A stretch of 64,000 nucleotides of DNA. Source: Chimonanthus salicifolius. Taxonomy: Eukaryota > Streptophyta > Magnoliopsida > Laurales > Calycanthaceae. Shown here in pieces: positions 23,001 through 36,258 of this stretch. The stretch is from NCBI GenBank assembly GCA_013350335.1, contig CM023542.1:7116025-7180024 (forward strand), in the 5' to 3' direction. Within the stretch, counting starts at the first letter, position 1, and each line of letters opens with the position of its first letter. The notes under the pieces are model-generated. The model was not told the DNA's origin and did not search any database. It worked only from the letters and a program-made list of their open reading frames with translations. Position numbers and translations under genes: made by a program.

Positions 23001-26000
23001 TGTAATACCCTGCCCTAGATTAGGCGTGTTTAGCTTAATAATTCCTGTCTAACCGGTTAATCTCGAGGATTACGGTTAGGGCTTCTAGGGAAGCCCAGTT
23101 GTGGCCCAATTCGAGCTCGTTAGCTCAGTGATCCAGCTCATTCAGCTGGAGGGGCATTTTGGTAATTTACCATTTGTTGTGTTTATTTTTATAAATTTTG
23201 TTGATGTGTGATTATTATTGATTGATAATGTTCTCCTTAATAAAGGATTTGCATTTCTGATTTTAAAATGAATTTATTTTCAGAAAATGGTATTTAAAAT
23301 CCACCCGTCAAAACCCTGAAAGGGAGTATTAATTATTTTAAAGGGTTTTGGAAATAAAATAAATTTTGAAACTAGTATCTTGTGTTAGACCATTTTAAGA
23401 ATGGTCTAGTTATTTCATTTCACCCCAAAATGATATTTGTAAATTGGTTATTTAACATTTGTTTAATTAAGTAAATATTGATAAATATTGATTTTTATTT
23501 AAATAAATGATTTTTAGTGAGAGTTAAATTCCAAATTTTTTTATGGTGACCAAAGTTTTCAAAACCCAACTTATCTGTACGGTTGGATTAAGTTTTTGGG
23601 TTTTTAAATCATACTTTTAGTTTTAAATCCGTTTTTATGTATAAAAAGGGCCTATCTGCAAAACCAAAACTACTTGGAGGGCTGATCTGCAACCAAAAAC
23701 AGAAAACCTGTCGTTTACTGTTACGAACGTCACCCACGACTGCATGCAGTGGCTCAGCCGACCCCAATTTCCGACTGATTTCTTATAAAAACCGGGCCTG
23801 AGCCTTCAGTTTTCACTCCCATAACTCTCTTTCTCTTCCTTAATCGCTGATCTCAGCTGAAAAACCAGAAACCCAACCGACCCTTAGCCTCTGTTCTTAC
23901 CAGTTCTTCTGTCACCGTAAGCTTAGAGGGAAGGATTTCAAAATCCGAATTTTCAAACTAGGAACCCAAGTAAAGGTATCCATTGCATTCCTCTTTCATT
24001 TTTAATCAGTTTTGAATCTAGAAAATCTAATTTTGGCCCTGTTTTCAGTGAGAAAAACCAGTTTGAAATCTAAGGAAAAACCATGGGTTTCATGTACCCG
24101 TGAGGATTTACTGTTAAAATCCGGTGGCCTAATGAGCTTTTGAGCTCCAAACCATTCCCTATGGAAAGAGGACTCCCAGAGGAGTCCATCAGACAGGCTG
24201 GATGTGAAAACCGAGTCCGGGAAGCCCTCTGTTTTTAGAGTCGCATTTCACTGTCCGACTGCCGTACTGTCTGCTGGTGCAGACAGTGGGGAGGAGGACT
24301 CTCGGAAAGTCCAAGAGCCGATCTTCGGACGGTCCGAGCAATGACCCTCGGACGTTTCGAGCTTCACCCGAAGCCCAGTTATGCCCGAGGCAAGCCAGAC
24401 CCTTTCGGACGCACCGATCCGAGCTCGGAAGGACCGAACCCACTCGGACGTTCCGAGCCCAGACTTCGGACATTGCGAGGCATACAGACCCACCGAGACT
24501 TGTTTTCTCTGTTTTATCGGTTCGGATGGACTTCAGAAGGTTTGAGACCCAATCTTCGGACGATTCGAAGTCAGACCCATGTTCCGAGGTCAGTGACTTA
24601 GATATAGTGTGGTTCAGATGATCCGAAGCCACTGTACCTGGTTCCGAGGTATGTTCCAAGGGACCCAGTTTTTTTGTGATAAATTATTTTTTAATTGTTG
24701 TTTTTGTCTAAACTTGATTAATTATTGATGTGATTAATGTTGTGCTATGATTAATGTCCCCTTGTTAATTAAAATTGTACTAACCCCTTTTCTCTTATTA
24801 TTTATAATGTAAATACTATTGTATTCGCTTCCACGCCGATCCTATTGGTCGGGCACTGAGTGATTCACTTTCAGGCCGACACTATATAGTCGGGCACTGG
24901 ATGACCTTGAGGCCTAACTCAAAATGTCAGATCTGATTCTATCCAGAAGATAACTGAGAAGTGACCCGAGAATCTAGACCTAACTCAATAAGTCAATCTG
25001 GTCAATGCCCAGAAGACAATATGAGTTTTGGACTGAGCTCCCTTTCTATTATTATATTGTGGATTATGATAATTTAAAAAGGATAGAAACCCAGTAGGAG
25101 ACTCAATTCCATGAACCCTGATATTTTGTAGGAAAACGTATGATTTCCAAATACTACGTATGTGTACGTATTTATTATGTATATTGATTGTGCACTTGTG
25201 TATTGTTTGAACAGAGACCGCGTAAACCACACATCACGGTGAGGGAACTTAACTCTGCATGATATGTAAACAGGTTTTATTATGAGATGAGTCTTTAGCA
25301 ATAAGTGGTTTCAGTTTTGAGGAACCCACTCATGTGCCTAGACATGATGCACTATGGTAAGAATGCTGATGATGATTGTGATATTTATGATATTGATCAT
25401 ATGAGTATGTAAGACTGCTTCCACGTACCTGGGCTATTGAACCAATATCGGCCATATGAGAGATGGTTTATGTCTATTGGACCATGGGTGGACCATGATG
25501 TCGTCAGTTGCTGACTTGAGGGTGTCAGTATTGGCTAAGTCAGAGCCGGAGATGTACTTGAAAGGATGTATTTTGACCCGTGTCGGGACTTAATACTGGT
25601 CTCAGTGTAGTCGGCAGGCGTTATGTTGGATGATAGCAGAAATTGATGATGTTGATGCTTTACATGATATTATGCTTAATTGTTATCAAGCATGTGATAT
25701 TATTGAACTGTTGCTAACCTGTTATTTTATTTAAATTGTATTATTATATTTTCTTCACTGGGCTAGTTAGCTCACCCCACTCACCTTTCAGGCGATGAAC
25801 CAGAGGAGGAGGACCCTCTTTATCAAGCTTAAGGTGGATAAGCTGAAGCAGTGTTTCGGGATTCTCCCGGAGGGGAATGCCCTAATCTTTTCTTGTTGAT
25901 TTTTAGGAAGCATTTACTTTTATTAAGTACCGGATGTGGTACTTAATTTGTTTAAATGTAATGTACTAAACTATGTTGCCTCTATAATGGCTTTGACTCG

Positions 26001-26246
26001 ATGTTTTGTAATAATCAATGATTGGATTTGATTTGATCACATTATGTGTTGATGTTATTGTTATGTCTCTTTTGTGGAGTAGACTTATGGTATATGTTTG
26101 AGTCCACATGTTATGAATCATGTGTGACCTCTGGGCCTAACTGTTGATTTGGCCCAGTAAGAATATTTGTGAGTTGGTTTAATTTATTTTTCAAAAAAAA
26201 AAAATCAGTCGCGTTCCGGGCCCACCTTTCGGGTCGGAGCGTGACA
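23001..26246 (+). mobile_element. Solo LTR, 3246 bp
   Basis: Starts TGTAATACCC, ends GGAGCGTGACA, and is flanked by perfect 5-bp repeats TCTTT (22996-23000 and 26247-26251). It splits the MULE transposase. No gag-pol, primer-binding site or second LTR is present, so it is a solo LTR left by recombination. + strand TATA-like words (near 23638 and 23784) suggest forward orientation. It contains many TCGGACGNTCCGA palindromes (24295-24650). The large size resembles plant Gypsy LTRs; the family was not determined. Confidence 0.85.
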
Positions 26247-26251
26247 TCTTT

Positions 26252-27330
26252 TCAATAAAGCGGAAGAAAGGAATGCATTTATGACCCAATGGAATGACTT
26301 GGTCGAGTCTCCATCCGAAGTTGCATTTAATGAAGCGTTTGAAGCATTCAAACAAGATTTTCGAGATTATTCGGATGCAATGAATTATATAAGGATATGG
26401 ATCCCACATAAGAAGTAATTCGTTAAGGCATGGATTGGTTGGAGTTTACATTTTCAAAATGCAGCAACTTCAAGGGTTGAAGGTGCATATTCAGTGTTAA
26501 AACGATATATAGCTAACTCCACTAGTAATCTATATGTTGTCCGAAGGAAAATATCCCATGCCATTGAAAATCAGTTTCAAGACTTCAAGATTCAAATGGA
26601 GGATGAAAAAATGTGGTTTGCTCTTACTGTTTCGATTCATTTCTTTGATGAAGTGAACGACATAGTATCACAATTTGCATTGTCTGAGGATTTACAAGCA
26701 ATATGTTATGCTCATAAACATGTCATTTTCACCCAATTGTACATGAGTTTATAGCTTCCATGGGCTTACCTTATGCTCACAGAATGCAATGGATGAACAA
26801 GTTACATTTGGATAAGATCCATCCACAATAGATAATCGATTTGATTTCATTTGATGACTTGAACATTGAAATGAATCAATCTAGGAATGAATTAGATATA
26901 CACTGGGAAGACATTAAGAAAAAATATGGAAACATGTCTACATTTGATCAAGAGGAGCTCCGAGATCATATCCAAGATCTTGCCAGTGACTGAGATGCAT
27001 ATCAGCCAACCTATTATGCAGTACAGCAAAGGATGTCATCCAGGTTCAAAGAATTCAAAGGGTCAAACATCTACAAGACGAGATCCTTCTACATTTGAGA
27101 TTGTAGAGAATCAATTGAATGGAAGAAGATGTGGGTTATGCAAAAATATTGGTCATACGAAGAGAACCTATCCGAATAGAAGTGCTGCACAGGCATCCTG
27201 CAGTGTAGATTTAAATGATTTACCTCAACCTCATTATTTCCATGAATCGCAAGCAACGAATTTGTCTCAATTATCCGAAGTAAGTTGCTTTTACATAAGA
27301 TACATATTTACATTTTCATTCATATAGAAT
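26252..27330 (+). pseudogene. MULE transposase relic, C-terminal part
   Basis: Continues directly after the solo LTR: AFMTQWNDLVESPSE, then FVKAWIGWSLHFQNAATS with RVEGAYSVLKRYI, the conserved MULE SRVEG region, and finally a zinc-knuckle-like CGLCKNIGHTKRTYPN near 27130 (last Cys position replaced by Tyr). In-frame stops occur (for example near 26416 and 26752), so it is inactive. Confidence 0.8.
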
Positions 27331-27559
27331 AAGGTGAAAAATACTAGCACGTACTCCTTTTTTCACAGCCAACTGGTTCTTATGACTTCTATGATGATTC
27401 GACATATATCCTCTGTTGATCTTAGAGATCCTGGTGAATTCCAGCATTGGTGGAATCAGTGATGGGTGTCTATCATTTTTTCATGTATTTAGTTGCAAGA
27501 ATGTTTACTCTAGTATTCTTTGACAAACTTCTCACTAATGGAAAAAACTTTTCTTTATT

Positions 27560-27800
27560 CCAGGCCATCTGATTTATAAGTTCCCATACTTGTTGACTGA
27601 CCACTCAAGAGTCACATGTTTAGCGACAATCCACTCTAAGGTCCCATATTTAGTGAAAGATCACCACTCAAAGGTGTCATAGTTTAGCGACAATTCATGA
27701 AACCCATATTTAGTGTCAGACCACTTAGGGGTCCAATATTTAGTGACAGACCATTCAATGCTCCCATATTTACTGACAGATAAAGTGTCTCATGTTCATT
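27560..27800. repeat. Degenerate minisatellite, CCCATATTTAGTGACAGACC units
   Basis: Six or seven imperfect units of about 30-36 bp carry the words CATATTTAGTGACAGACCA(C/T)T. It lies between the convergent + and - strand relics of the Mutator-like element. No coding potential. Confidence 0.7.
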
Positions 27801-27959
27801 CAGTTGTTTACAAAATTTATATACAAACAAACCATTCACCATGTTCATTCAAATAGACGAAATAGGTCATAAAAAGAAACCATTCACTATGTTCAGTTCG
27901 AGATTGACAAAAGATGTCATAAAAAGAAAACATTCACCATATTCATTCAAAATTTACAA

Positions 27960-29098
27960 TATTTACATATGAATATCAAAATATGAAAATTGCAAAAATT
28001 TCAAATACAACGGGAGTTGGGGCAGATTTAGAAGCAGGTGAAGATGAAGAAGTGCATCAACATCAATAGGAGTAGGATCCTGATGCAGGAGGTGCTGGTG
28101 CCGATGAAGGAGGTGCTTGTGCAGATGAAGGAGGTGTTGGTGCAGTATCAAGAGACTTAGGTCGTTCCAATGGACGACGCCCAATCGCACTCTGAAAGGG
28201 GCCAGTCGAACGCACCTGACGAGTGGGTCAGTAGGACGAGGCTGAGTCGGGCCAGTAGGACGAGGCTGCATGGGCTCAGTCGGACGAGGCTTAATGGGGC
28301 CAATCGGACGAGGCTGAGTAGGTGCGAGTCGGGTGAGCCTCAGTGGTGTCAGTCGGGCGTGGCTGAGTGGTGTCAGTGGACGAAGAGGCAATCCCCCACG
28401 ATCGATTTATCATCGATTCATCTAAGAAACATCTTACAATCCCGGATGACGATTCGATTCCAAGTTGTGTTCGTATTCCTTCATTTTGCACTAAAAAAAC
28501 AGAGTTTCTCATTATATCTATCACTTGACTCTCTAAATTATTCAGCCTTCTCATCGTCATTCCAACTAACTCACCAATTTTTCTTATCAATTTTTTCATT
28601 CATCCTCCCTCATATCTCAGCCAATTTATCGTCAACCATTCCTTCAAGCCTTCCAATCAGTCTTCCTTCCATCTCAGCCAATTTTTCATCAACCATTCCT
28701 TCAAGCCTTCTTTCAATCTCAGCAAATTTCACATCAATTTTTTCATTCAATTTTTCTATGCTGTCAAGAATTAGCATAGTACTGACTCCAGTATCATGTG
28801 CCTCTGCCCTCCCAACTTCAGGTGTCTCTACCCCCCGAACTTCAGGTGCCTCTGTCCCCCCAACTTCAGGCCCGACACCCTCCTCCTCAGGTGTCTCAAC
28901 CTCAATAGGAGCATGTTTTACTTTGGGAACCCAACGTGCATTGTCGAGTTTAAATCTCATCTTGCCCAAAGTAGACGCATCGAATATATAAGGTTTTCTT
29001 CAAAGCTATTTTCTCTTCAGGGGAAATGGTGATTCCTTCTTGTCGAAACAAGTAAGACAGAAATAAACCATATGAAAGGGCTACATTTTCTAATCGTA
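27960..29098 (-). pseudogene. Second-ORF relic of Mutator-like element, C-terminal half
   Basis: Minus-strand reading gives an acidic, coiled-coil-like stretch (28969 down to 28610, repeats of RLEGMVDEKLAEMEG type) and a later Pro/Arg repeat (RPT(G/E)P(T/M)QP, 28391-28170), with frame changes between. It belongs with 32421-33007 and 35319-35818, separated by two solo LTRs. Function unknown. Confidence 0.55.
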
Positions 29099-32000
29099 TG
29101 TAACACCCCATCCTTTTTCACTTACTTTCCGAAAAATCAGAGTCTATTTTTTTTTAAAAGTGATAGAGTGCGGGACATCACAACGGGAGTTAAGTCTTGA
29201 CTTCTAAAGTCCGACCCTTAGCTGGCCAACCCTATGTGTGCATGGACTAAGTCCATGAAAACGGTTCACACATAGTAATTTATAATCTTTGCGGAATATA
29301 ACATAAACTGATTGCTGATTATAATAGAACCTAAAGCTACTCCTTTTTAGATAGCAAAATACTTAGTCACTTAACCAAATTAACTTAAATTAATATCCAT
29401 ACCAAACCATTCACAATCCATAGCAAATATCTAAATTATTATATGCCGAAGTCTAACTACTCAAATTACATGTCCTTGAATAACTTTATAAAATAACAAT
29501 AACATTCCCAAGTTCTTATGCTTGGCTCCGTTTGCGATCATCATTTCCTTCATTTCCTGTTTCATTCACTAGGATAGAAGTAGGGCGTTAGAACAATGCG
29601 CCCAGTAGGAATTCTAAGTAAGGCTAACACATGGGTTAGTAACAAAATCATATATAATATCATATCCTTAAAACCATATGAAATCATGCCATGCCTTATG
29701 TCTTACGCAATGAGTTCCACCCATCACAATGCATGTAACCTCTTGATGGAATTCTCTCCATCAATGAATCCCCACAATAGTCCTTCGGACGCCCCGACGG
29801 AGTGTGGCCCCTCTGGTTACAAACTTCCCTCCCATGTCATGCATGAGATGTACATGTCCATATGCTATGTAATATAAATAACCATGGCATTAAAAACTCC
29901 ATATTTGCAACATAATATACTTACAACATAAATAATCAAAATAAAGATAAAAACATATTACATAACTATGTTCCAATGAGGTAGAATCCTACCCAAGACA
30001 ACTAAGGTGTCCTTGAGCTTTAATCTGGCAACCGTTCTCGATTGTGCCCCCTTTGTGAAGTCTCGTTACCTGATAGCATCTCCATGAGTCAAACCAACAA
30101 CTCATTTGATTTGTAATAGTGTCTAAGTCCCAAAAACACAACTTGTGGGGTTCGGCCATACACTATGGCCTAGCCTCACCTATTTGATTTTAATTCTTCC
30201 TTTAATTCATTATTCCCTCATTTCTTAGTTAATCACTTAACCACAAATCATCCACCATTGGTAACCACCTAATCCATAAAACCTTCCTCTTGGGGTTCGG
30301 CCATTCACCATGGCCGAACCCATGATCTTTCATTTTTTCTTCATAATTACATTCTATGCCATTAATCGTCCATGGCTAGTTACTTGGTTTATTTACTTAT
30401 GACCAAGTCCAAAAAATGATCCACCAAATGGTTCATGGGGTTCGGCCATGATGATATCTAAATCCATCAATAGTACTTGGTGGGGTTCGGCCATACACCA
30501 TGGTCGAACCTCACCCTTCGGTTTTGGTGCTCCTTTTTTCCATTCATTTTGATAATCAAAATGCAGTCCAAGTCCATCACATTACATTCATTTTAAACCT
30601 TTTAAAAACATCAATAACCTTCCATGGGGTTCGGCCATACAACATGGCCGAACCCTATGGTTCCTTATTTTCCTTCAAAATGTAACATACACATATGATT
30701 TGATCTTTTGATGTTTCCCATTCATACCTCCATTTAGTCCTTTAAAAATCTATGATAACCTTTTTAGAAATCATATGCATACATTTATAATTTTCATCTT
30801 TTCAAAAACCATTAAAATTATACCCATTGTTCTTCCATGGGATTCAGGCCATGCACAATGGCCGAACTCTATGGTTCATCCTTTCCGTTACTAAAATGAT
30901 AAATCCATTTAAATCTTCCTCCATGGAGTTCGGCCATACACCATGGCCGAACCCTTATAGTTCCTCATTTTCTCTTTTAAAACCCAATAGCCATGATCTT
31001 AACCTTTGATGGGTTCGGCCATATATCATAGCCGAACCTAATCAACCCCTTTTTCATTCTTAATGGTTCTTGTATATCCCCTTTAGGGCTTGGCCATGCA
31101 ATGGCCGGATCATGTTTCCTTGACCATCTTACTTAATAAGAGTTTATTGAGCACTTACTAATTCCGCGACTCCTCCAGTTATTTCCCTCCTACTTGTTCT
31201 TCCGATCCTTTCCTTAAGCCTCTTCCTCCTTCTTTTTTGTTCCTTTGGTCGAGTGTGAGCTTGATCAATATAAAACCTCCAAAAGTGGTTCGGCCAAGAG
31301 GGGTATAGGTTTGAGAGAGAGATAGAATTCAGCCTTGCATAAGAGTTTGAGATCAACACTTTTCTAAGTCCTTTGGTCTTGAGGAGTGATCGGCCAAAAG
31401 ATGATTTTGAGGGAGAGAAGAACAACCAAGAGGGAGAGGGAGAGTATGAGATGAATGTCCAATTGTTTTGCTCCAAATGAGATGGTCAGCCAAGGTAATG
31501 GCTTTGGTGCAGCCCATGTGTAACTCGCATTTCCTTAATGCTTCCCTTGGGGGTTTCATCTATGAGATGAAACTCCCAAAGGCTCCAACGGTAAAGCCTT
31601 AGCTTGCCTTGTGTAACCGCCACCCCTCCCTTTAATTCCCCATGTGGGAGTTTCATTCATGAGATGAAACTCCTTGTGCCCAACGGTTTGCCTTCTTGGC
31701 TTGTGTAGCACATTAGACCGTCCTCCTCCTTTTGGTGTTCCATCTTGATTTGAATTTTAAAATAAGAAACTCCTCACCTCTCCATTTAATTCCCATTTTG
31801 GAGTTTCATGCATGAGATAAACCTCTCATGCAACCAACGGTCTTGCCTTGGCTTGTCTTGGTGTAACAACACATAACCGCCATCTCCCATTTATGATATC
31901 ATTTGGAGTTTCATGCATAATATGAAACTCCCATTCCAACGTGTGTATACCTTGTGTTGATTTTTGAAACAACCAAAACACCATTCATCTTCACACTTTA

Positions 32001-32420
32001 GTCACTTAAGATAAATATCCCCATAATTTTCCATCCAACCCATTTAACTCAATTCATCCATTTAATTCAAATCATCCATTTAATTCAACTCATTTAAATC
32101 ACTTGAATCAACTCAATTATTTGATTTCATTTCCAACTCAAATCAGCCCCAACCTAATTTAGCTTGGACTCACTTGGTGGTCAACCAAGTCAAACACGAC
32201 CCATAGGGTCCCAATTGGCCATTTTGACCCAAATAACAACCTTAACCCTAATTACATATATCTTACCTATTATTTTAAATTAAACCCTATAACATATCCG
32301 TTGGGTCTTAATTGGACAATTGACCCCACAACTTACCCATCTTCGGTCCATATCCTTTAATTCATAAATTCAATGGCAAATTCTGTAAATATTTATAACT
32401 CGAAAATTTGGGGTATTACA
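29099..32420 (-). mobile_element. Solo LTR, 3322 bp, with palindrome cluster
   Basis: Ends TGTAACACCCC and GGGGTATTACA, with flanking 5-bp TCGTA and TCTTA (one mismatch). It interrupts the second-ORF relic and has no internal retroelement genes. Between 30145 and 31110 it holds nine copies of a near-palindrome (GGTTCGGCCAT facing ATGGCCGAACC), and from 31550 on several repeats of a GAGTTTCATGCATGAGATGAAACTCC type, also palindromic. Orientation is inferred as minus from the TGTAATACCCC-type start. Confidence 0.75.
30145..31110. repeat. Array of about nine GGTTCGGCCAT/ATGGCCGAACC palindromes
   Basis: Units near 30151, 30296, 30439, 30483, 30627, 30838, 30926, 31012 and 31086 are spaced 45-210 bp apart. 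Each arm is 10-11 nt with a 3-6 nt loop, so single strands would fold into strong hairpins. All lie within one solo LTR. Confidence 0.85.
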
Positions 32421-33007
32421 TCTTACGGCAAGCAACCATGTGTTTTATGATGATGAAAGAGATATCAATTTGCTTGCCATTCAAAATGCACCATATGAGG
32501 AAACTATCAAAATACGACACCTGATTACTAAGCCCTTTTCTAGGTAAAATATTCTTCCTAATAATGTAATATACAATTCGGGCTTCTAGGGTTAACTCCA
32601 TCAGCGCCGGCTTATCTCCTTTGGCACTATCACTCCGCCCACACATTTGGGTCATGGCCTCTGAGGGAACGAATCCAACAACATCGGTGGGCCATGAATT
32701 AGATTCATACTTCGAAATAGTGGCACTGGGAAACTGAAACATTCTGTCCAGTGCCGAAGTTGAAATCTCAATTTTGGTCCCTTTAACTTTGGATTTTATG
32801 AAGGGTCTCGCCCGGTCTTCCAACATGTTTGCATAAAATTCCTTTATCAATTTTGGATAAAAATCATCTCTTATTCCCAAGAATTCTCCCCATCCAAGTC
32901 TCTCAATATATTCATGGACTCTTAATTCAAATGCTGGAAAAAAAGCTAAAGTCAATGATTTTACCAAAAATCATCTGCCGAGAGTACAAATCCTCTCGGT
33001 ACAATGT
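32421..33007 (-). pseudogene. Second-ORF relic of Mutator-like element, plant-transposon-protein domain
   Basis: The minus-strand frame 32967-32416 reads FELRVHEYIERLGWGEFLG, then LIKEFYANM and GTKIEISTSALDRMFQFPS. This pattern is typical of the 'putative plant transposon protein' domain that accompanies many plant TEs. It is cut by a solo LTR on each side. Recognition is by memory of the family; the biochemical role is unknown. Confidence 0.65.
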
Positions 33008-35318
33008 TGTTCACGGCCCCGACCCAAAAGGTGAGCCCGGAATGCAACTGATTTTTTTTGGAAACTAAGACAACACTCAATCATTCTAACTGGGTCCTGA
33101 TCAACAGTTGGGCCCAAAGGTCACACATGATTCCAACATGTGGACTCAAACATATACCATAAGTTTAACCTAACAATAAACACAAACATCAATACACATA
33201 ATTCCAACACATCGATTATCATTAAAACATCATCATCAGAGTAACTACAGTAGCGTAGTAGTTTTCAATACATCACATTGATACAAACTAATTACCACAC
33301 CCGGTACTTTACAAAAGAAAATAGGTTCCAAGAACCAGAAAGCAAAAATAATGGCATTCTCCTTAGTGGGAATCCCAAAGTAATGCTGCAGCTTATCCAC
33401 TATAAGCCTGAAATAGAGGGTTCTCCTCCTCAGGTTCATCTCCTGAAAGTTGAGTGGGGTGAGCTAACTAACCCAGTGAAGGAAATATAACAGTGCAGTT
33501 CTAAGTAAACAACATGTTAACAATAAACAACAATTGTAATAATATCTCATGGTTGATAATAAATTCTCAACATCAAGTAACATATTATCAACATTCTCAT
33601 CATTCATCATTCTTCCCAATACTGCTGTCATCCAACGTAACCCCCCAGATACTATACTGACACCAATAGTATTAAGTCCCGACACGGTCAAAATACTTCC
33701 TTACAAGTACATCTTCTGTATACACATTAAAATCCGGTACTGACACACTTTGCCAGTCACTGTCGACCCACCTGGTTCAGTAGACGTAACCGACACCCTC
33801 GGTGATGGTTCAATAGTAAAAGGTACGTGGAAGCAGTATAACTCATAATCAACACCATATGCATTAATAATTACTATAAGCACTTCTTGCAACAGTGCAT
33901 CATGTCTAGACACATGGGTGGGTTCATCAACATGAAACTACTCATTGCTCAAGATCCATTTCACATAAAAACCTATTTACATCTTACTGGAAAGTTAAGT
34001 TCCATCACCGTATATGTGTGGTATCGCGGTCTCTGTTTAAACAAACAAACAAGTGCACAATCAATATACATAGCATTCATAGTACATACACACAAGTAGT
34101 ATTTTTAAAATCATACTTGTTTTTCCCAAAATATCCAAGGTGCATGGAATTGAGTCTCCTACTGGGTTTCTATCTTCTTTTTTTTTAATTATAATAATCC
34201 ACAAGATAGTATAATAAAAAAGGTGCTCAGTCCAAAACTCATATTGTCTTCTAGGCATTGACTAGATTGACTTATTGAATTAGGTCTAGATACTCAGATC
34301 ACTTATCGGTTGTCTTCTAGATAGGACCAAATCAGACATTTTGAGTAAGGCCTCGAGGTCACTCAGTGCCCGACAAATATAGCGTCAGCCTGAAAGTGAG
34401 ATCACTCAGTGCCCGACAAATATAGCGTCGGCCTGAAAGTAAGATCACTCAGTGCCCGACCAATAGAGTCGGCCTGTAAGTGAATACAATAGTATATACA
34501 CTATAGTAATTAAGAGAAGAGGGTTAGTGCATTTTTAATTAGCAATGGGGTACTAACATCACATGCAATTAATAACAATCAAACAAGATTTAACACCTAA
34601 AAATTGGGTCCCTCGGAACATGCCTCGGAACTAAGTACTGTGGTTTCGGATCATCCGAACCACACCTAAACTAGTCACTGACCTCGGATCATGGGTCTGA
34701 CTTCGGATCATCCGAAGATCGGGTCTCGGATCATCCGAAGTCCTTCTGAACTGAAAGAACTCGAAAAACGGGTCTCGGTGGGTCTGTAAGTCTCGGAACA
34801 TCCGAAGTAGGGCTCGGATCGTCCGAGTGGGGTTCGGTCCTTCCGAGCTCTGCTCTGAACATCCGGGCGAGTCAAGCTAGCCTCAGGCATTTCTGGGCTT
34901 CGGGTGAAGCTCAGAACGTCCGAGGGGTCCTCTCGGACCGTTCGAAGGGTGTGACCCTCGGACCGTCCGAAGATCCACTCTCGGACCGTTCGAGAGTCGT
35001 CTTCCTCCACTGTCTGCACCGACAGACAGTGACGGTAGACACATAGCGAAATACGAATCCAGAAACAGTGGGTTTCCCGGATTCGGTTTCCTCATCTATA
35101 GGAGTCCAATAGACTCCTCTGGGAGTCCTCTTTCCATACGGAATGGTTTGGAGCTTTAAAACTAAGCAGACCATTAGATCTTAATCCTTAAAGCCCACTG
35201 ATACTAAGAAAACCAAGATTTTCCTTAAATTTCAAAGCCCTAACCATAATCTTCGAAATCAACCGTTCAAACAAGATTATTAAGCTAAACTACGCCTAAT
35301 CTGGGTCAGGGTATTACA
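33008..35318 (-). mobile_element. Solo LTR, 2311 bp, inverted relative of 23001-26246
   Basis: Flanked by perfect 5-bp repeats AATGT (33003-33007 and 35319-35323). Read on the minus strand it starts TGTAATACCCTGACCC and ends near GGGCCGTGAACA, matching the family of the 23001 element. Shared motifs include GTCGGGCACTGAGTGA (three copies at 34370-34470) and TCGGA/TCCGA palindromes (34620-34990). It interrupts the second-ORF relic. Confidence 0.85.
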
Positions 35319-35818
35319 AATGTGGCTGCTTCTAAAGAGTTGAAGTGGTTGGGGTCGAAAGTCTCCGTCTCCGTAGGTGTCTCCGTCAATCTCGATCTCT
35401 TCCCTCTCGATGAAGCCAACTTCTTGGACTTTCTCCCTCTCGATGTAGACCATTGGGATGCCATGTGGAAGGAGGGGTAGGAGAATCGGTTTGGTCGATC
35501 GATTGAAGAAGAAGAAATCGGAGAAGAAGAAGAGAAAGAGTTTCTGGAGAGGGCAAAATCGATCGACGTTGGAAGAGAGGAAAGGGAAGATAGATTGATT
35601 TGGAGAATCGTGCTGTCGATTTGGTGAAGAGGAAAGGGTCGATTGATGGATTGGAGAAGAAGAAGAAAAGAAAGGGTTTTCAGTTTCGAAGGTTTCAATC
35701 GCACGAGTAAGGGAAAGGGCGAAAAGATCGATTGATTTTTATATATAAGCTTGTGATCGATCGCACGATTTCTGTGATCATGTGATTGATCTTGCCTTAA
35801 ACAAACAATCGATCGCAC
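35319..35818 (-). pseudogene. Second-ORF relic of Mutator-like element, N-terminal part
   Basis: The minus-strand frame from 35818 passes through Ser/Leu-rich leader sequence to MASQWSTSRGRKSKKLASSRGK (shown in part: MASQWSTSRGRKSKK) and DPNHFNSLEAAT, then meets the LTR. A Lys/Arg-rich N-terminus followed by a FxSxEAA segment is common in plant-transposon-protein-domain ORFs. Translation start is probably near 35478. Inactive because of the insertions. Confidence 0.5.
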
Positions 35819-36258
35819 GATTTCTGTGATCGTGCGATCGATCTTACCCTAAACAAACAATTAATCGATCGATCATATAGAATCGTGCGATCGATCTTGA
35901 GAGGAGAGGTCAACTGTCAAACTGTAGACCTCTCAGTTAAAATTGATCGCACGATCCTCTGTGATCGTGCGATCTATTTTTGAATGGGTTACAATCGATC
36001 GATTGATCATTGAGATCATGCGATCGCTCTTGAGAGAAGAGGTCGACTGTCAAAATGTCGCATTCTCAGTTAAAATCGATTGCACCATCCCATCGGACCG
36101 TGCGATCGATTGAATGTCGTGTTAGGATCAATCGATCGATTTAAAAATGAACTGTCAGATCGATCGATCAATCGTATACGCCTCAGATCGATCGTATACG
36201 CCTCATATCGATCGATATATCGGTCAATTTTGCAAGGAACGGCAGAATCGTAATTTCA
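35720..36258 (-). repeat. Right long terminal inverted repeat of Mutator-like element
   Basis: Inverted match to 21130-21600, including TTACAATCGATCGATTGATCA against TGATCAATCGATCGATTGTAA. It ends about 50 bp before the ATG of the truncated DUF726 copy. Confidence 0.75.

Noticed and set aside
24277..24659. Overlapping frames on both strands in the 23001-26246 LTR as a captured gene
   Set aside because: They come from CG-rich TCGGACG palindromic repeats; no conserved motif and no intron-exon structure.
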